In this document: in pieces, positions 1 to 6,103 of the stretch
Position numbering within the stretch: position 1 is the stretch's first letter
Layout: each line of letters starts with the position of its first letter
From: JAJFVC01 sp039698075
GTDB lineage: Bacteria > Planctomycetota > Planctomycetia > Pirellulales > Thermoguttaceae
NCBI GenBank assembly: GCA_039698075.1
Contig: JBDKTJ010000019.1
Span: 1 to 9,798, forward strand
Direction of reading: 5' to 3'
Length of the DNA stretch: 9,798 bases
Program-made: the position numbers and the translations under genes
The notes under the pieces: generated by a model
Seen by the model: the letters and a program-made list of their open reading frames with translations, nothing else
Database searches by the model: none
Told to the model about the DNA's origin: nothing

Positions 1-2522
1 CCGGCCATGACCGTCAACGGCATTGCATAGGCCGCCGAGTTCATCTTCAACGTACCGGCTTTGACGATGGTGCTGCCAATGTAGGTGTTGGCGCCGGTCA
101 TCAACATGGTGCCTGCACCGGTCTTGACCAACGCACCGTAGCCCAAACCACGGACCGTATCGCTGACGATCGTGCCGGTGACGTTCAACGTCGAACCGGA
201 CGCGACATTAAACGTGACGCCGTTGGTCGCGGCCGAGTAGAGCATCACGGAGGTCGCGGAGATGGTCGACGGCGTGCTGCCCGTCACGTTGACGGCGTTG
301 CGGAGCGTCCACGAGCCATACGTGTACGTGCTGCCAGCGCTGGCCAGGACGCCACCGTTCAGGTTTACCGTGGGCGCGTAGCACGCCAACGTGTTCGAAA
401 TCGTCATCACGCCGCCCGCATTGATGGTGACCGCCGGAACGATCCCAACATCGGTGGACACGAGTTCATAGCCCCCCAAGGCGTTAGTGGCTTCCACGCT
501 GAGAGTCGCTCCGTTGTTGACGGTCACGCCGGAGGCGTACGAGAACGCGCCGCCGTCCGTCGAGCCCACACCGGTCAACGAGACCGTGCCGCCATTGAGG
601 GTCACGGCGCCGGTGAGCTTGTTGGCGCCGCTAATGGTCAACGCACCCGATCCAATCTTGGTCAGGTTGCCGCTGCCGCTGATGACGCCGCTGAGGGTGC
701 CGCTGTTGACTTGCAGTTCGCCGGCGGTGACTATCGTCGCGCCGGTGTAGCTGGTCGCGCCCGAGAGAGTCAGCGTGTTGGCGCCGCTCTTGGCGAAACT
801 CGTCGTGCCGGTGATGTCGCTGCTGTAGGTATAGTTACCATTGGTCGTATCAATACCCCAGCCTGCACCGCTGGCGAAGGTCGCGTTCGCCTTCAACGTA
901 TCCAATTGAGCTTCGGTCCAACCGGTCGAGCCGCCCAGAGACACGGTGATGGCGGCGTTCTTGGCCACGGAGATCTTTCCGGCCGTGTCATAACCCGCCA
1001 ATGCCGAAGTCGTTCGGGCGGTCAACACGCCGGCGTTGACCGTCGTACTGCCGGTGATCGTGTTCGTGCCAGCGAGGACAACATTGCCGCCGATGGTCAA
1101 ATTGGTCGCGCCGCCGCTGTCAGCCAAATTGCTGGTGACGGTCAGGGTCGCGCCGCCGCCGCCCAAGTGATAAGCGCTCGAAGCCGGGGTCAACGTGCCC
1201 GAGTAGGTCGAATCAACCGCCGCTCCAAGAGAAAGGTCTGTGTAGCTGCTCATCGAAACGTTTTCGCTGCTGTTGCCAGTCAGGGCCAACACGCCGGTCG
1301 AGCTGGTCGAAATCTTGCCCGAGCCCAACCAACCAGCCACGGTGGTGTAAGCGCCGGTCACGTTCAGAGCGCCCTTGGAGTTGATGGCGATAAGCCCAGA
1401 GGTCGGCACGGCGGACGGGGTGGCGAACACGAGGTTGCCGCCGTCGATGCGCGTTCCAGCACCGTAGGAACTGGTGCCGGTGATGGTGAGCGTACCTAGA
1501 TCACCCTTAGCAAAGCCCATCGTACTCGACAGGGTGTCTACGCTCATGGATTCGGACGTGTTGAAACGGTTGCCCACCCCAAGATAGCTGCCCGAGGCGA
1601 ACGAAACGCTGCTGGTCCTCAGGTTTTCGTACAGCGTAGCGTCAGTGGCCATCAACACGGCGCCGCTGGCGACCGAAACACTGCCTGCCACGTTGTAGCC
1701 CGACAACGAATCCAACTTAGCGACGCGGAGAGTGCCACTAGCCACGGTCGTACCGCCGGCATAGGTATTGCTGCCGGTGAGGGTCAACATGCCCGTTCCA
1801 CTTTTGGTCAGGGCACCCAGGCCATTGATGTTGCCCGTGTACGCGGTATCCAGATTGTTGTTGCCAACATTCATTGAGACCGCGACCGCGCCTTGTGTGA
1901 GCGCAAGGGTTTTGACGCCAGTGATTCCACCGACGTTAAACGTGGTAGGCACCGTGGCCACATAAGTCAAACCACCACCCACATAATTGAGCGTGCTGTA
2001 TTGTAAGGCATCAACGTTTTGCAGCGTCAACGCGCCTTGCTGAATCGTCGTCACGCCGGTAAACGTATTGGCGGAATTCAGAGTCAGCTTGCCGGCGCCC
2101 GTTTTCAACAGATTCGCTTCGCCGGCGAGGTGGAGATTACTGACGATCACCGCCCCAGCGTTGTTGAAAGTGACAGTGGAAGTGCTGTCGCCACGCAAAA
2201 CCACTATCGTATTGGTACCGCCCGTAAGCTTCATGCCGCTTCCGGTGCCAACGGTGAGGTTGCCCATCGTGATCGTATCGCCGGTGACAATTGTCGGAAT
2301 GAAGTTGTTGAACACAACATCCGACCCATCAACCCAAGTCATCGAGCCCGAGGTGCCCGCCGTGTCAGTCCAATGGTCGGTTATCGTGCTCGAAGTCGTG
2401 CCCCAACGATAGGTCGAGCCCGCATCCAACGACCAATATTGCGTGGCTGCGTTGGCCGTGCCCACGGCACAGACCACCAACGCGGTCGTCAAAGTTCGCA
2501 AAATCCAGTTGGCACTTTTCAT
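1..2522 (-). CDS. Secreted autotransporter-associated beta-strand repeat protein (N-terminal part)
   Basis: The minus frame is open from ATG at 2522 to the window edge, giving 840 residues with no stop, so the C-terminus is missing. GGGAGGG (complement of 2529-2535) lies six bases before the ATG and supports this start. Residues 1-26 form a classic Sec signal peptide: a basic start (MKSANWILR), a hydrophobic core, and an ANA|AT cleavage site. The mature part is rich in Gly, Thr, Ser, Asn and Val. It carries repeats of the PATR type (autotransporter-associated beta strand), pattern L-x-K-x-G-x-G-x-L-x-L-x-G-x-N-x-Y-x-G-x-T-x-[IV]-x-x-G-x-L, at about residues 138-168, 238-267, 576-605, 619-649 and 798-827. 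Degenerate copies lie near 337-367 and 475-502. Such repeats fold as a right-handed beta-helix. In planctomycetes these proteins often end in a PEP-CTERM or dockerin-like tail rather than a beta-barrel; the tail here is not visible. It is probably a surface or extracellular protein. The ligand is unknown, and no catalytic residues are recognisable. Confidence 0.88.
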   Translation of the reverse strand, partial: MKSANWILRTLTTALVVCAVGTANAATQYWSLDAGSTYRWGTTSSTITDHWTDTAGTSGSMTWVDGSDVVFNNFIPTIVTGDTITMGNLTVGTGSGMKLTGGTNTIVVLRGDSTSTVTFNNAGAVIVSNLHLAGEANLLKTGAGKLTLNSANTFTGVTTIQQGALTLQNVDALQYSTLNYVGGGLTYVATVPTTFNVGGITGVKTLALTQGAVAVSMNVGNNNLDTAYTGNINGLGALTKSGTGMLTLTGSNTYAGGTTVASGTLRVAKLDSLSGYNVAGSVSVASGAVLMATDATLYENLRTSSVSFASGSYLGVGNRFNTSESMSVDTLSSTMGFAKGDLGTLTITGTSSYGAGTRIDGGNLVFATPSAVPTSGLIAINSKGALNVTGAYTTVAGWLGSGKISTSSTGVLALTGNSSENVSMSSYTDLSLGAAVDSTYSGTLTPASSAYHLGGGGATLTVTSNLADSGGATNLTIGGNVVLAGTNTITGSTTVNAGVLTARTTSALAGYDTAGKISVAKNAAITVSLGGSTGWTEAQLDTLKANATFASGAGWGIDTTNGNYTYSSDITGTTSFAKSGANTLTLSGATSYTGATIVTAGELQVNSGTLSGVISGSGNLTKIGSGALTISGANKLTGAVTLNGGTVSLTGVGSTDGGAFSYASGVTVNNGATLSVEATNALGGYELVSTDVGIVPAVTINAGGVMTISNTLACYAPTVNLNGGVLASAGSTYTYGSWTLRNAVNVTGSTPSTISATSVMLYSAATNGVTFNVASGSTLNVTGTIVSDTVRGLGYGALVKTGAGTMLMTGANTYIGSTIVKAGTLKMNSAAYAMPLTVMA
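42..2111 (-). repeat. PATR beta-strand repeat copies inside the secreted protein gene
   Basis: The better conserved copies lie at 2019-2111, 1722-1811, 708-797, 576-668 and 42-131, each about 30 codons. Weaker ones are near 1422-1514 and 1017-1100. Their shared core is K-x-G-x-G-x-L-T-[LI]-x-G-x-N-x-[YF]-x-G-x-T. Conservation is at the protein level; the DNA copies are too diverged to look like recent tandem duplications. Between them a second module recurs, beginning L-x-G-Y-[DN]-x-A-G-x-[IV]-S-V (near 1670-1712 and 965-1010). One copy continues into G-W-T-E-A-Q-L-D-T-L (about 894-923). Confidence 0.75.
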
Positions 2523-3048
2523 GAATAACCCTCCCGGCTCAAAGAAACAGAAAAAGAGATAAATTCGACAGCGGAAAACAAAACGCTCTTTTCGTTCGCA
2601 AAAGATGAATTGCTGCCTCCGAGTTTTGTTTGCAACCACGCGAAAATTACTGGCCCAACTCGGTCCCTTAGAAAAGTCCCTCACCTTCCTTCGATTATCC
2701 TTCGACCGTCCAAAGAAGCCATAGACTGGAAGCCTTTTTTTTGCACAATCTGTTCACCCACCGTTTGAATTGGCTTTTCCGCTGATCCAGTTTGGAACAA
2801 GCGAATCGACTCCTTATTTCATGGCCGCCCCCCCACCACAGCTACTCACAGGAGAGTTCACGACCGAACGTTTGAGGGTGACGTATTTTCTTAATTACTT
2901 TGACGCATAAAATCGTTGAGACTCGCGCGACCCGATGGTACGATGGGTGAGGTCCTCAGATTTTTCCCTCCCAATAGCCACCGCGGCTTGGTCTCTGTCC
3001 GCGCTCACAATCAAGCAAAAAATACAGAAATCCTAGAGGAAGTCGGCA
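2523..3048. other. Divergent intergenic region between the repeat protein and the oxidoreductase
   Basis: These 526 bases are more AT-rich than the flanking genes and hold no convincing ORF. Both neighbours are transcribed away from this spacer, so it should contain both promoters. A right-facing sigma70-like candidate is listed separately. For the leftward gene I see only an isolated minus-strand -10-like GATAAT (complement of 2694-2699) without a good -35; its leader would be about 165 bases. A run of eight T lies at 2735-2742. I see no riboswitch, tRNA or clear inverted repeat here. Confidence 0.6.
2916..2944 (+). promoter_or_regulatory. Candidate sigma70-type promoter for the oxidoreductase gene
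   Basis: TTGAGA at 2916-2921 and TACGAT at 2939-2944 are separated by 17 bases. They match the sigma70 consensus at 5/6 and 4/6 positions. Transcription would begin near 2951 and leave a leader of about 100 bases before the ATG at 3049. This is a consensus match only, and planctomycete promoters are poorly characterised. Confidence 0.4.
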
Positions 3049-4428
3049 ATGGCCAACACGAATCGACGCAATTTCCTGAAGACCTCGGCGGTTGTAGCGG
3101 GAACGACCATGCTGACCGCGCCGACCGTGGCAAGTTCCGTCCGGAGCGCGAACGACCGGATCCGCATCGGCTTGGTCGGCATGGGCAATCGGATGCGATT
3201 CCATGTCAACAGCTACCTGCAGATGGCCAAGGACGGCAACGTGGAAATCGCCGCCATCTGCGATTGCGATCAGTCGCGGCTGGACACCGCCCGCAAGTCG
3301 TATCCCGCCCTAGCCGAGAAACAAGTCGCCGTCTACCACGATTTTCGCAAATTGTTGGACGACAAATCGATCGACGTCGTGGATTTTTCGACGCAAGACC
3401 ACTGGCACGCCTTGCAGACGATTTTGGCCTGTCAGGCGGGCAAGGACGTTTATGTAGAGAAGCCGGCCTCGCACAACATTTGGGAAGGCCGCAAGATGAT
3501 CGAGGCCGCCCGAAAATACAACCGCATGGTCCAGGTCGGCATGCAGAACCGCTCCAGCCCGAACGTGATGGAAGGCATCCAAAAGCTCCACGAGGGCGTG
3601 ATCGGCAAGCTGTACATGGCCCGGGGCGTGGCATACAAGATGCGCGGGCATCTGGGCAACCATCGGGCCCGACCGGTTCCGCCCGGCTTAAATTGGGACG
3701 CCTGGGTAGGGCCGGCCAAAATGGTCGATTTCAGCAATTTCAACCACCGACGCTGGTACTGGAACTCCAATTTCGCCAGCGGCGACATCGCCAACCAGAC
3801 GTGCCACGACTTGGACCTGATTCGCTGGGGACTCGGTCTGGACACGCATCCCAGCGTGATGATGTCGTTGGGCGGACGTTACGTGCCCGCCGAGACTGAC
3901 GCCGCCGACACGCCCAACACCCAGTCGCTCGTGTGCCAGTGGGAGGACCGCAACCTGCAAGTCTCGTTCGAGGTCCGTCACTGGTACACCAACAGCGAGG
4001 CGGAGATGCGCGACAAGTATCCGTTCGTCGAGCCGAACGCCGTGGTGGGCGTGATGTTCTTCGGCAGCGAAGGCTACATGATCATCCCCGATTATACAAG
4101 CTATTACGTGTTTCTCGGCCCGAATCGCGAGCCCGGCCCGCACGCGACGGCGGGACAAACCACCGACCTGAACAAGTCGCTGGCCAATCTGCCCCATTTC
4201 CAAAACTGGATCGCCGCGTGCCGCAGCCGCAAGCGCGAGGACCTGCACGCCGACATCGAGCAGGGCCACCTGTCGACGTCCATGTGCCATTTGGCCAAGA
4301 TTTCCAACCGTCTCAAACGATCGGTCCGTCTCGACCCAAAGACCGAACGTTTTATCGGCGACGACGATGCCAACGGGCTTCTCAAACGAGAATACCGCGA
4401 ACCGTACGTGGTGCCCGAGCAGGTCTGA
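3049..4428 (+). CDS. Tat-exported Gfo/Idh/MocA family oxidoreductase
   Basis: The product is a 459-residue NAD(P)-dependent dehydrogenase-like protein of the glucose-fructose oxidoreductase / inositol dehydrogenase / MocA family. AGAGGAAG at 3035-3042 sits six bases before the ATG. The N-terminus is a twin-arginine signal, N-R-R-N-F-L-K at residues 5-11, then a weakly hydrophobic stretch ending near residue 30, so export is expected. The Rossmann domain starts with I-G-L-V-G-M-G-N-R (40-48); the usual third glycine position is Met49. The family's E-K-P motif is at 137-139 and supplies the Lys expected to contact cofactor or substrate. The C-terminal beta-sheet domain includes G-D-I-A-N-Q-T-C-H-D-L-D (245-256), where His253 is a likely active-site residue. 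Length is normal for the Tat-bearing planctomycete subfamily. The substrate is probably a sugar, polyol or derivative, but nothing here identifies it. The MFS gene downstream on the same strand could be functionally linked, though hairpins lie between them. Confidence 0.93.
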   Translation: MANTNRRNFLKTSAVVAGTTMLTAPTVASSVRSANDRIRIGLVGMGNRMRFHVNSYLQMAKDGNVEIAAICDCDQSRLDTARKSYPALAEKQVAVYHDFRKLLDDKSIDVVDFSTQDHWHALQTILACQAGKDVYVEKPASHNIWEGRKMIEAARKYNRMVQVGMQNRSSPNVMEGIQKLHEGVIGKLYMARGVAYKMRGHLGNHRARPVPPGLNWDAWVGPAKMVDFSNFNHRRWYWNSNFASGDIANQTCHDLDLIRWGLGLDTHPSVMMSLGGRYVPAETDAADTPNTQSLVCQWEDRNLQVSFEVRHWYTNSEAEMRDKYPFVEPNAVVGVMFFGSEGYMIIPDYTSYYVFLGPNREPGPHATAGQTTDLNKSLANLPHFQNWIAACRSRKREDLHADIEQGHLSTSMCHLAKISNRLKRSVRLDPKTERFIGDDDANGLLKREYREPYVVPEQV

Positions 4429-4438
4429 GACGCCCGGC

Positions 4439-4491
4439 CCCTTCCGTGGGAAGGGCAACGGCCTCAAAAAAACCGGACCGCTTGCGGTTTT
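4439..4491 (+). terminator. Two tandem hairpins, possible transcription terminator
   Basis: The first hairpin pairs CCCTTCC (4439-4445) with GGAAGGG (4449-4455), a perfect 7-bp stem with a three-base loop, starting 10 bases after the oxidoreductase stop. It has no T-tract. The second pairs AAAACCG (4469-4475) with CGGTTTT (4485-4491), so the stem itself supplies an A-run before and four T after, as in a short, bidirectional-looking intrinsic terminator. An alternative inner pairing is ACCG/CGGT around CTTG. Together they suggest termination or attenuation between the oxidoreductase and MFS genes. The T-run is short, so efficiency is doubtful. Confidence 0.4.
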
Positions 4492-4515
4492 GCGGAAATC
4501 TTGTTCAATACAAGG

Positions 4516-5715
4516 ATGGTCGCAAACCCGAACAAAAAGAAAGGCCTTCCGCGAACTGTCTGGATGCTGGGGCTGGTCAGCCTGTTCATGGACGTCTCGT
4601 CGGAGATGATCCACGCACTGCTGCCGGTGTTTCTGGTGTCCGTCCTGGGCGCGGGGGCCGGCGCCGTCGGGCTGATCGAAGGCATTGCCGAGGCGACGGC
4701 CTCGATCACCAAGGTTTTTTCGGGCGTGTGGAGCGATCGGGTCGGCCGCCGAAAACCGCTGGCGGTGCTCGGCTACGGTCTGGCGGCGTTGACCAAGCCG
4801 TTATTCCCGCTGGCCACGTCAACCCTCTGGGTGTTTGTGGCCCGATTCACCGATCGGATCGGCAAAGGCATCCGCGGGGCGCCGCGCGACGCGATGATCG
4901 CGGACGCCACGGCGCCCGACCGACGAGGCGCCGCGTTCGGACTGCGGCAATCGCTGGATTCCGCCGGCGCGTTTTTGGGGCCGTTGATCGCCGTTGCCTT
5001 GCTGGGACTCTTGTCCGACGACATTCGCCAGGTGTTTTGGGTCGCCGTGATTCCGGCCTTCGCGGCCGTGGCGATTCTTGTCTTCGGCGTTCGAGAGCCC
5101 GGCGACCGCGTTGCGGCGGACTCGCGCGCGTTGCCCCAATGGCGCGACGTCCGACGGCTGGGCAGCCGCTTTTGGATCGTCGCAACGGTCGGAGTTATTT
5201 TCTCGCTGGCCCGGTTCAGCGAGGCCTTCCTGGTGCTTCGTGCGAGCGACGTCGGGGTCTCGGTCACGTGGATTCCGCTGACGTTTGTCGTGATGAACGT
5301 CGTCTATTTTGCGGCGGCGTATCCGATCGGATGGCTTTCCGACCGACTGGGTCGTCTCCGGCTGTTGGCGGCCGGCCTGATCGTTCTGATCCTGTCCGAC
5401 GTGGTGCTCGCCCTGGGCGACAGCATCGCCGTCGTGATGGTCGGCATCGCGATTTGGGGGCTGCACATGGGCATGACGCAAGGACTGCTGTCCACGCTGG
5501 TGGCCGACGCCGCTCCGGAGGCGTTGCGTGGCTCGGCGTTCGGCGTTTTCTATTTCACCAGCGGCATCGCGTCCCTGGCGGCCAGCGTGGTGGCCGGCGT
5601 GTTGTGGCAATGGGTCGGACCGGCGCTGACGTTCATGGCCGGCGCCGGGTTCTCCGCCGCGGCGATCATTGGCCTGGTCTGGTGGGGCCTCCGTGACGCC
5701 CCTTCCCGCGTCTGA
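4516..5715 (+). CDS. MFS transporter
   Basis: The product is a 399-residue major facilitator superfamily permease of the inner membrane with about 12 hydrophobic segments. The loop motif A is seen twice: G-x-x-S-D-R-V-G-R-R-K (70-80) after TM2 and G-W-L-S-D-R-L-G-R (272-280) after TM8, as expected for two six-helix halves. Other conserved-looking stretches are M-D-V-S-S-E-M-I (25-32), G-L-I-E-G-I-A-E-A-T (52-61) and G-K-G-I-R-G-A-P-R-D (116-125), typical of one bacterial subgroup usually annotated only as MFS transporter. The substrate cannot be told; it could be a drug or metabolite exporter or an uptake system. Start choice is uncertain. ATG 4516 has AAGG directly against it, which is too close to be a normal ribosome site, and an in-frame TTG at 4501 would add five residues. 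The hydrophobic core is unaffected. Confidence 0.9.
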   Translation: MVANPNKKKGLPRTVWMLGLVSLFMDVSSEMIHALLPVFLVSVLGAGAGAVGLIEGIAEATASITKVFSGVWSDRVGRRKPLAVLGYGLAALTKPLFPLATSTLWVFVARFTDRIGKGIRGAPRDAMIADATAPDRRGAAFGLRQSLDSAGAFLGPLIAVALLGLLSDDIRQVFWVAVIPAFAAVAILVFGVREPGDRVAADSRALPQWRDVRRLGSRFWIVATVGVIFSLARFSEAFLVLRASDVGVSVTWIPLTFVVMNVVYFAAAYPIGWLSDRLGRLRLLAAGLIVLILSDVVLALGDSIAVVMVGIAIWGLHMGMTQGLLSTLVADAAPEALRGSAFGVFYFTSGIASLAASVVAGVLWQWVGPALTFMAGAGFSAAAIIGLVWWGLRDAPSRV

Positions 5716-5755
5716 CGACCGGCCGTCGAACTTCTTGTTCGGTCGCCCCCCTTTT
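5716..5755 (+). terminator. Possible intrinsic terminator after the MFS gene
   Basis: Immediately after the stop, CGAAC (5727-5731) pairs with GTTCG (5737-5741) around a TTCTT loop. The flanking CGAC (5716-5719) can pair with GTCG (5742-5745) across a seven-base bulge on the left side. The structure is followed by six C and five T (5746-5755). The position is right for a terminator, but the interrupted stem and C-run before the T-run make it imperfect. Confidence 0.4.
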
Positions 5756-5790
5756 TCGTACTGCCGCGCTAGATCAGGCGCGTAGGAAAC

Positions 5791-5819
5791 TCACCACGGA
5801 GACACGGAGAACACCGAGA
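5791..5819 (+). repeat. Dispersed CACGGAGACACGGAG repeat, left arm
   Basis: TCACCACGGAGACACGGAG (5791-5809) recurs exactly, in reverse complement, at 5951-5969. Extending the comparison to 29 bases gives 27 matches. From general knowledge, this phrase (TTCACCACGGAGACACGGAG...) is a frequent intergenic repeat in planctomycete and some other environmental genomes, with no known function. Only these two copies can be seen here. Confidence 0.75.
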
Positions 5820-5821
5820 AG

Positions 5822-5895
5822 CAGAAAAGCATGCGATCTTGCAGGCCGCCATCTGATGCGAGTCGCACCCTCGTGCAAGGTCGTCGCATTTTCAG
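5822..5895. repeat. Inner imperfect inverted repeat of the same element
   Basis: Inside the outer arms, the stretch at 5822-5843 (CAGAAAAGCATGCGA then TCTTGCA) is an imperfect reverse complement of 5874-5895 (TGCAAGGTCGTCGCATTTTCAG), with small gaps. Between them TGCGA-G-TCGCA (5856-5866) is a further small palindrome. Outer and inner arms together would let the region fold as one long branched hairpin, with 5896-5940 as an extra segment on the right side. Confidence 0.5.
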
Positions 5896-5940
5896 AGAAC
5901 GGCGCCATGGTCATAAGTTCTTATCCCTTTTGCCCCTCTG

Positions 5941-5969
5941 TCTCAGTGTCCTCCGTGTCTCCGTGGTGA
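5941..5969 (-). repeat. Dispersed CACGGAGACACGGAG repeat, right arm
   Basis: This is the inverted partner of 5791-5819. On the minus strand it reads TCACCACGGAGACACGGAG followed by GACACTGAGA, differing from the left arm at two positions. Its extension on the minus strand (toward 5930) reads CAGAGGGGCAAA, the usual tail of this repeat family as I remember it. The left arm diverges there. Confidence 0.75.
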
Positions 5970-6103
5970 ACCCAACGCTGTCGTGGTAGGCAATCTCGCC
6001 CTTTCGATTTTTACCCAGGGGGGTTGTCTTTATTGCCGGCGCTGCTAGGGTTAGGAAAACCGTTGACAACCTATTCGATGTCGATTTGGGAGGAGGGCTG
6101 ACC

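Larger units (their letters stand above)
5716..6103. other. Non-coding spacer with inverted repeat element
   Basis: This 388-base gap separates the MFS and cytochrome genes. Its left end holds the possible terminator and its middle (5791-5969) the inverted repeat element; both are listed separately. The last 130 bases before the cytochrome contain TTGACA at 6063-6068 without a usable -10. TTGTCT and TAGGGT, 16 bases apart, just upstream are only a weak promoter match. No believable gene is present: the 64-codon minus frame at 5911-6105 is a translation of the repeat. Confidence 0.6.

Noticed and set aside
42..2111. Regularly spaced repeats considered as a CRISPR array or tandem DNA repeat
   Set aside because: The repeats are coding, conserved at the protein level only, irregularly spaced and diverged in DNA, so they are PATR units.
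487..2528. Several plus-strand frames opposite the repeat protein (for example 711-1499 and 2019-2528)
   Set aside because: They are antisense to a continuous 840-codon frame with a signal peptide and PATR repeats; their Val/Pro- or Arg/Gly-rich composition reflects the complement of Thr/Gly codons.
3933..5696. A 587-codon plus-strand frame spanning the oxidoreductase end and the MFS gene
   Set aside because: It is an out-of-frame reading of two recognisable genes, is dominated by Arg, Gly and Pro, and crosses the stop and spacer between them.
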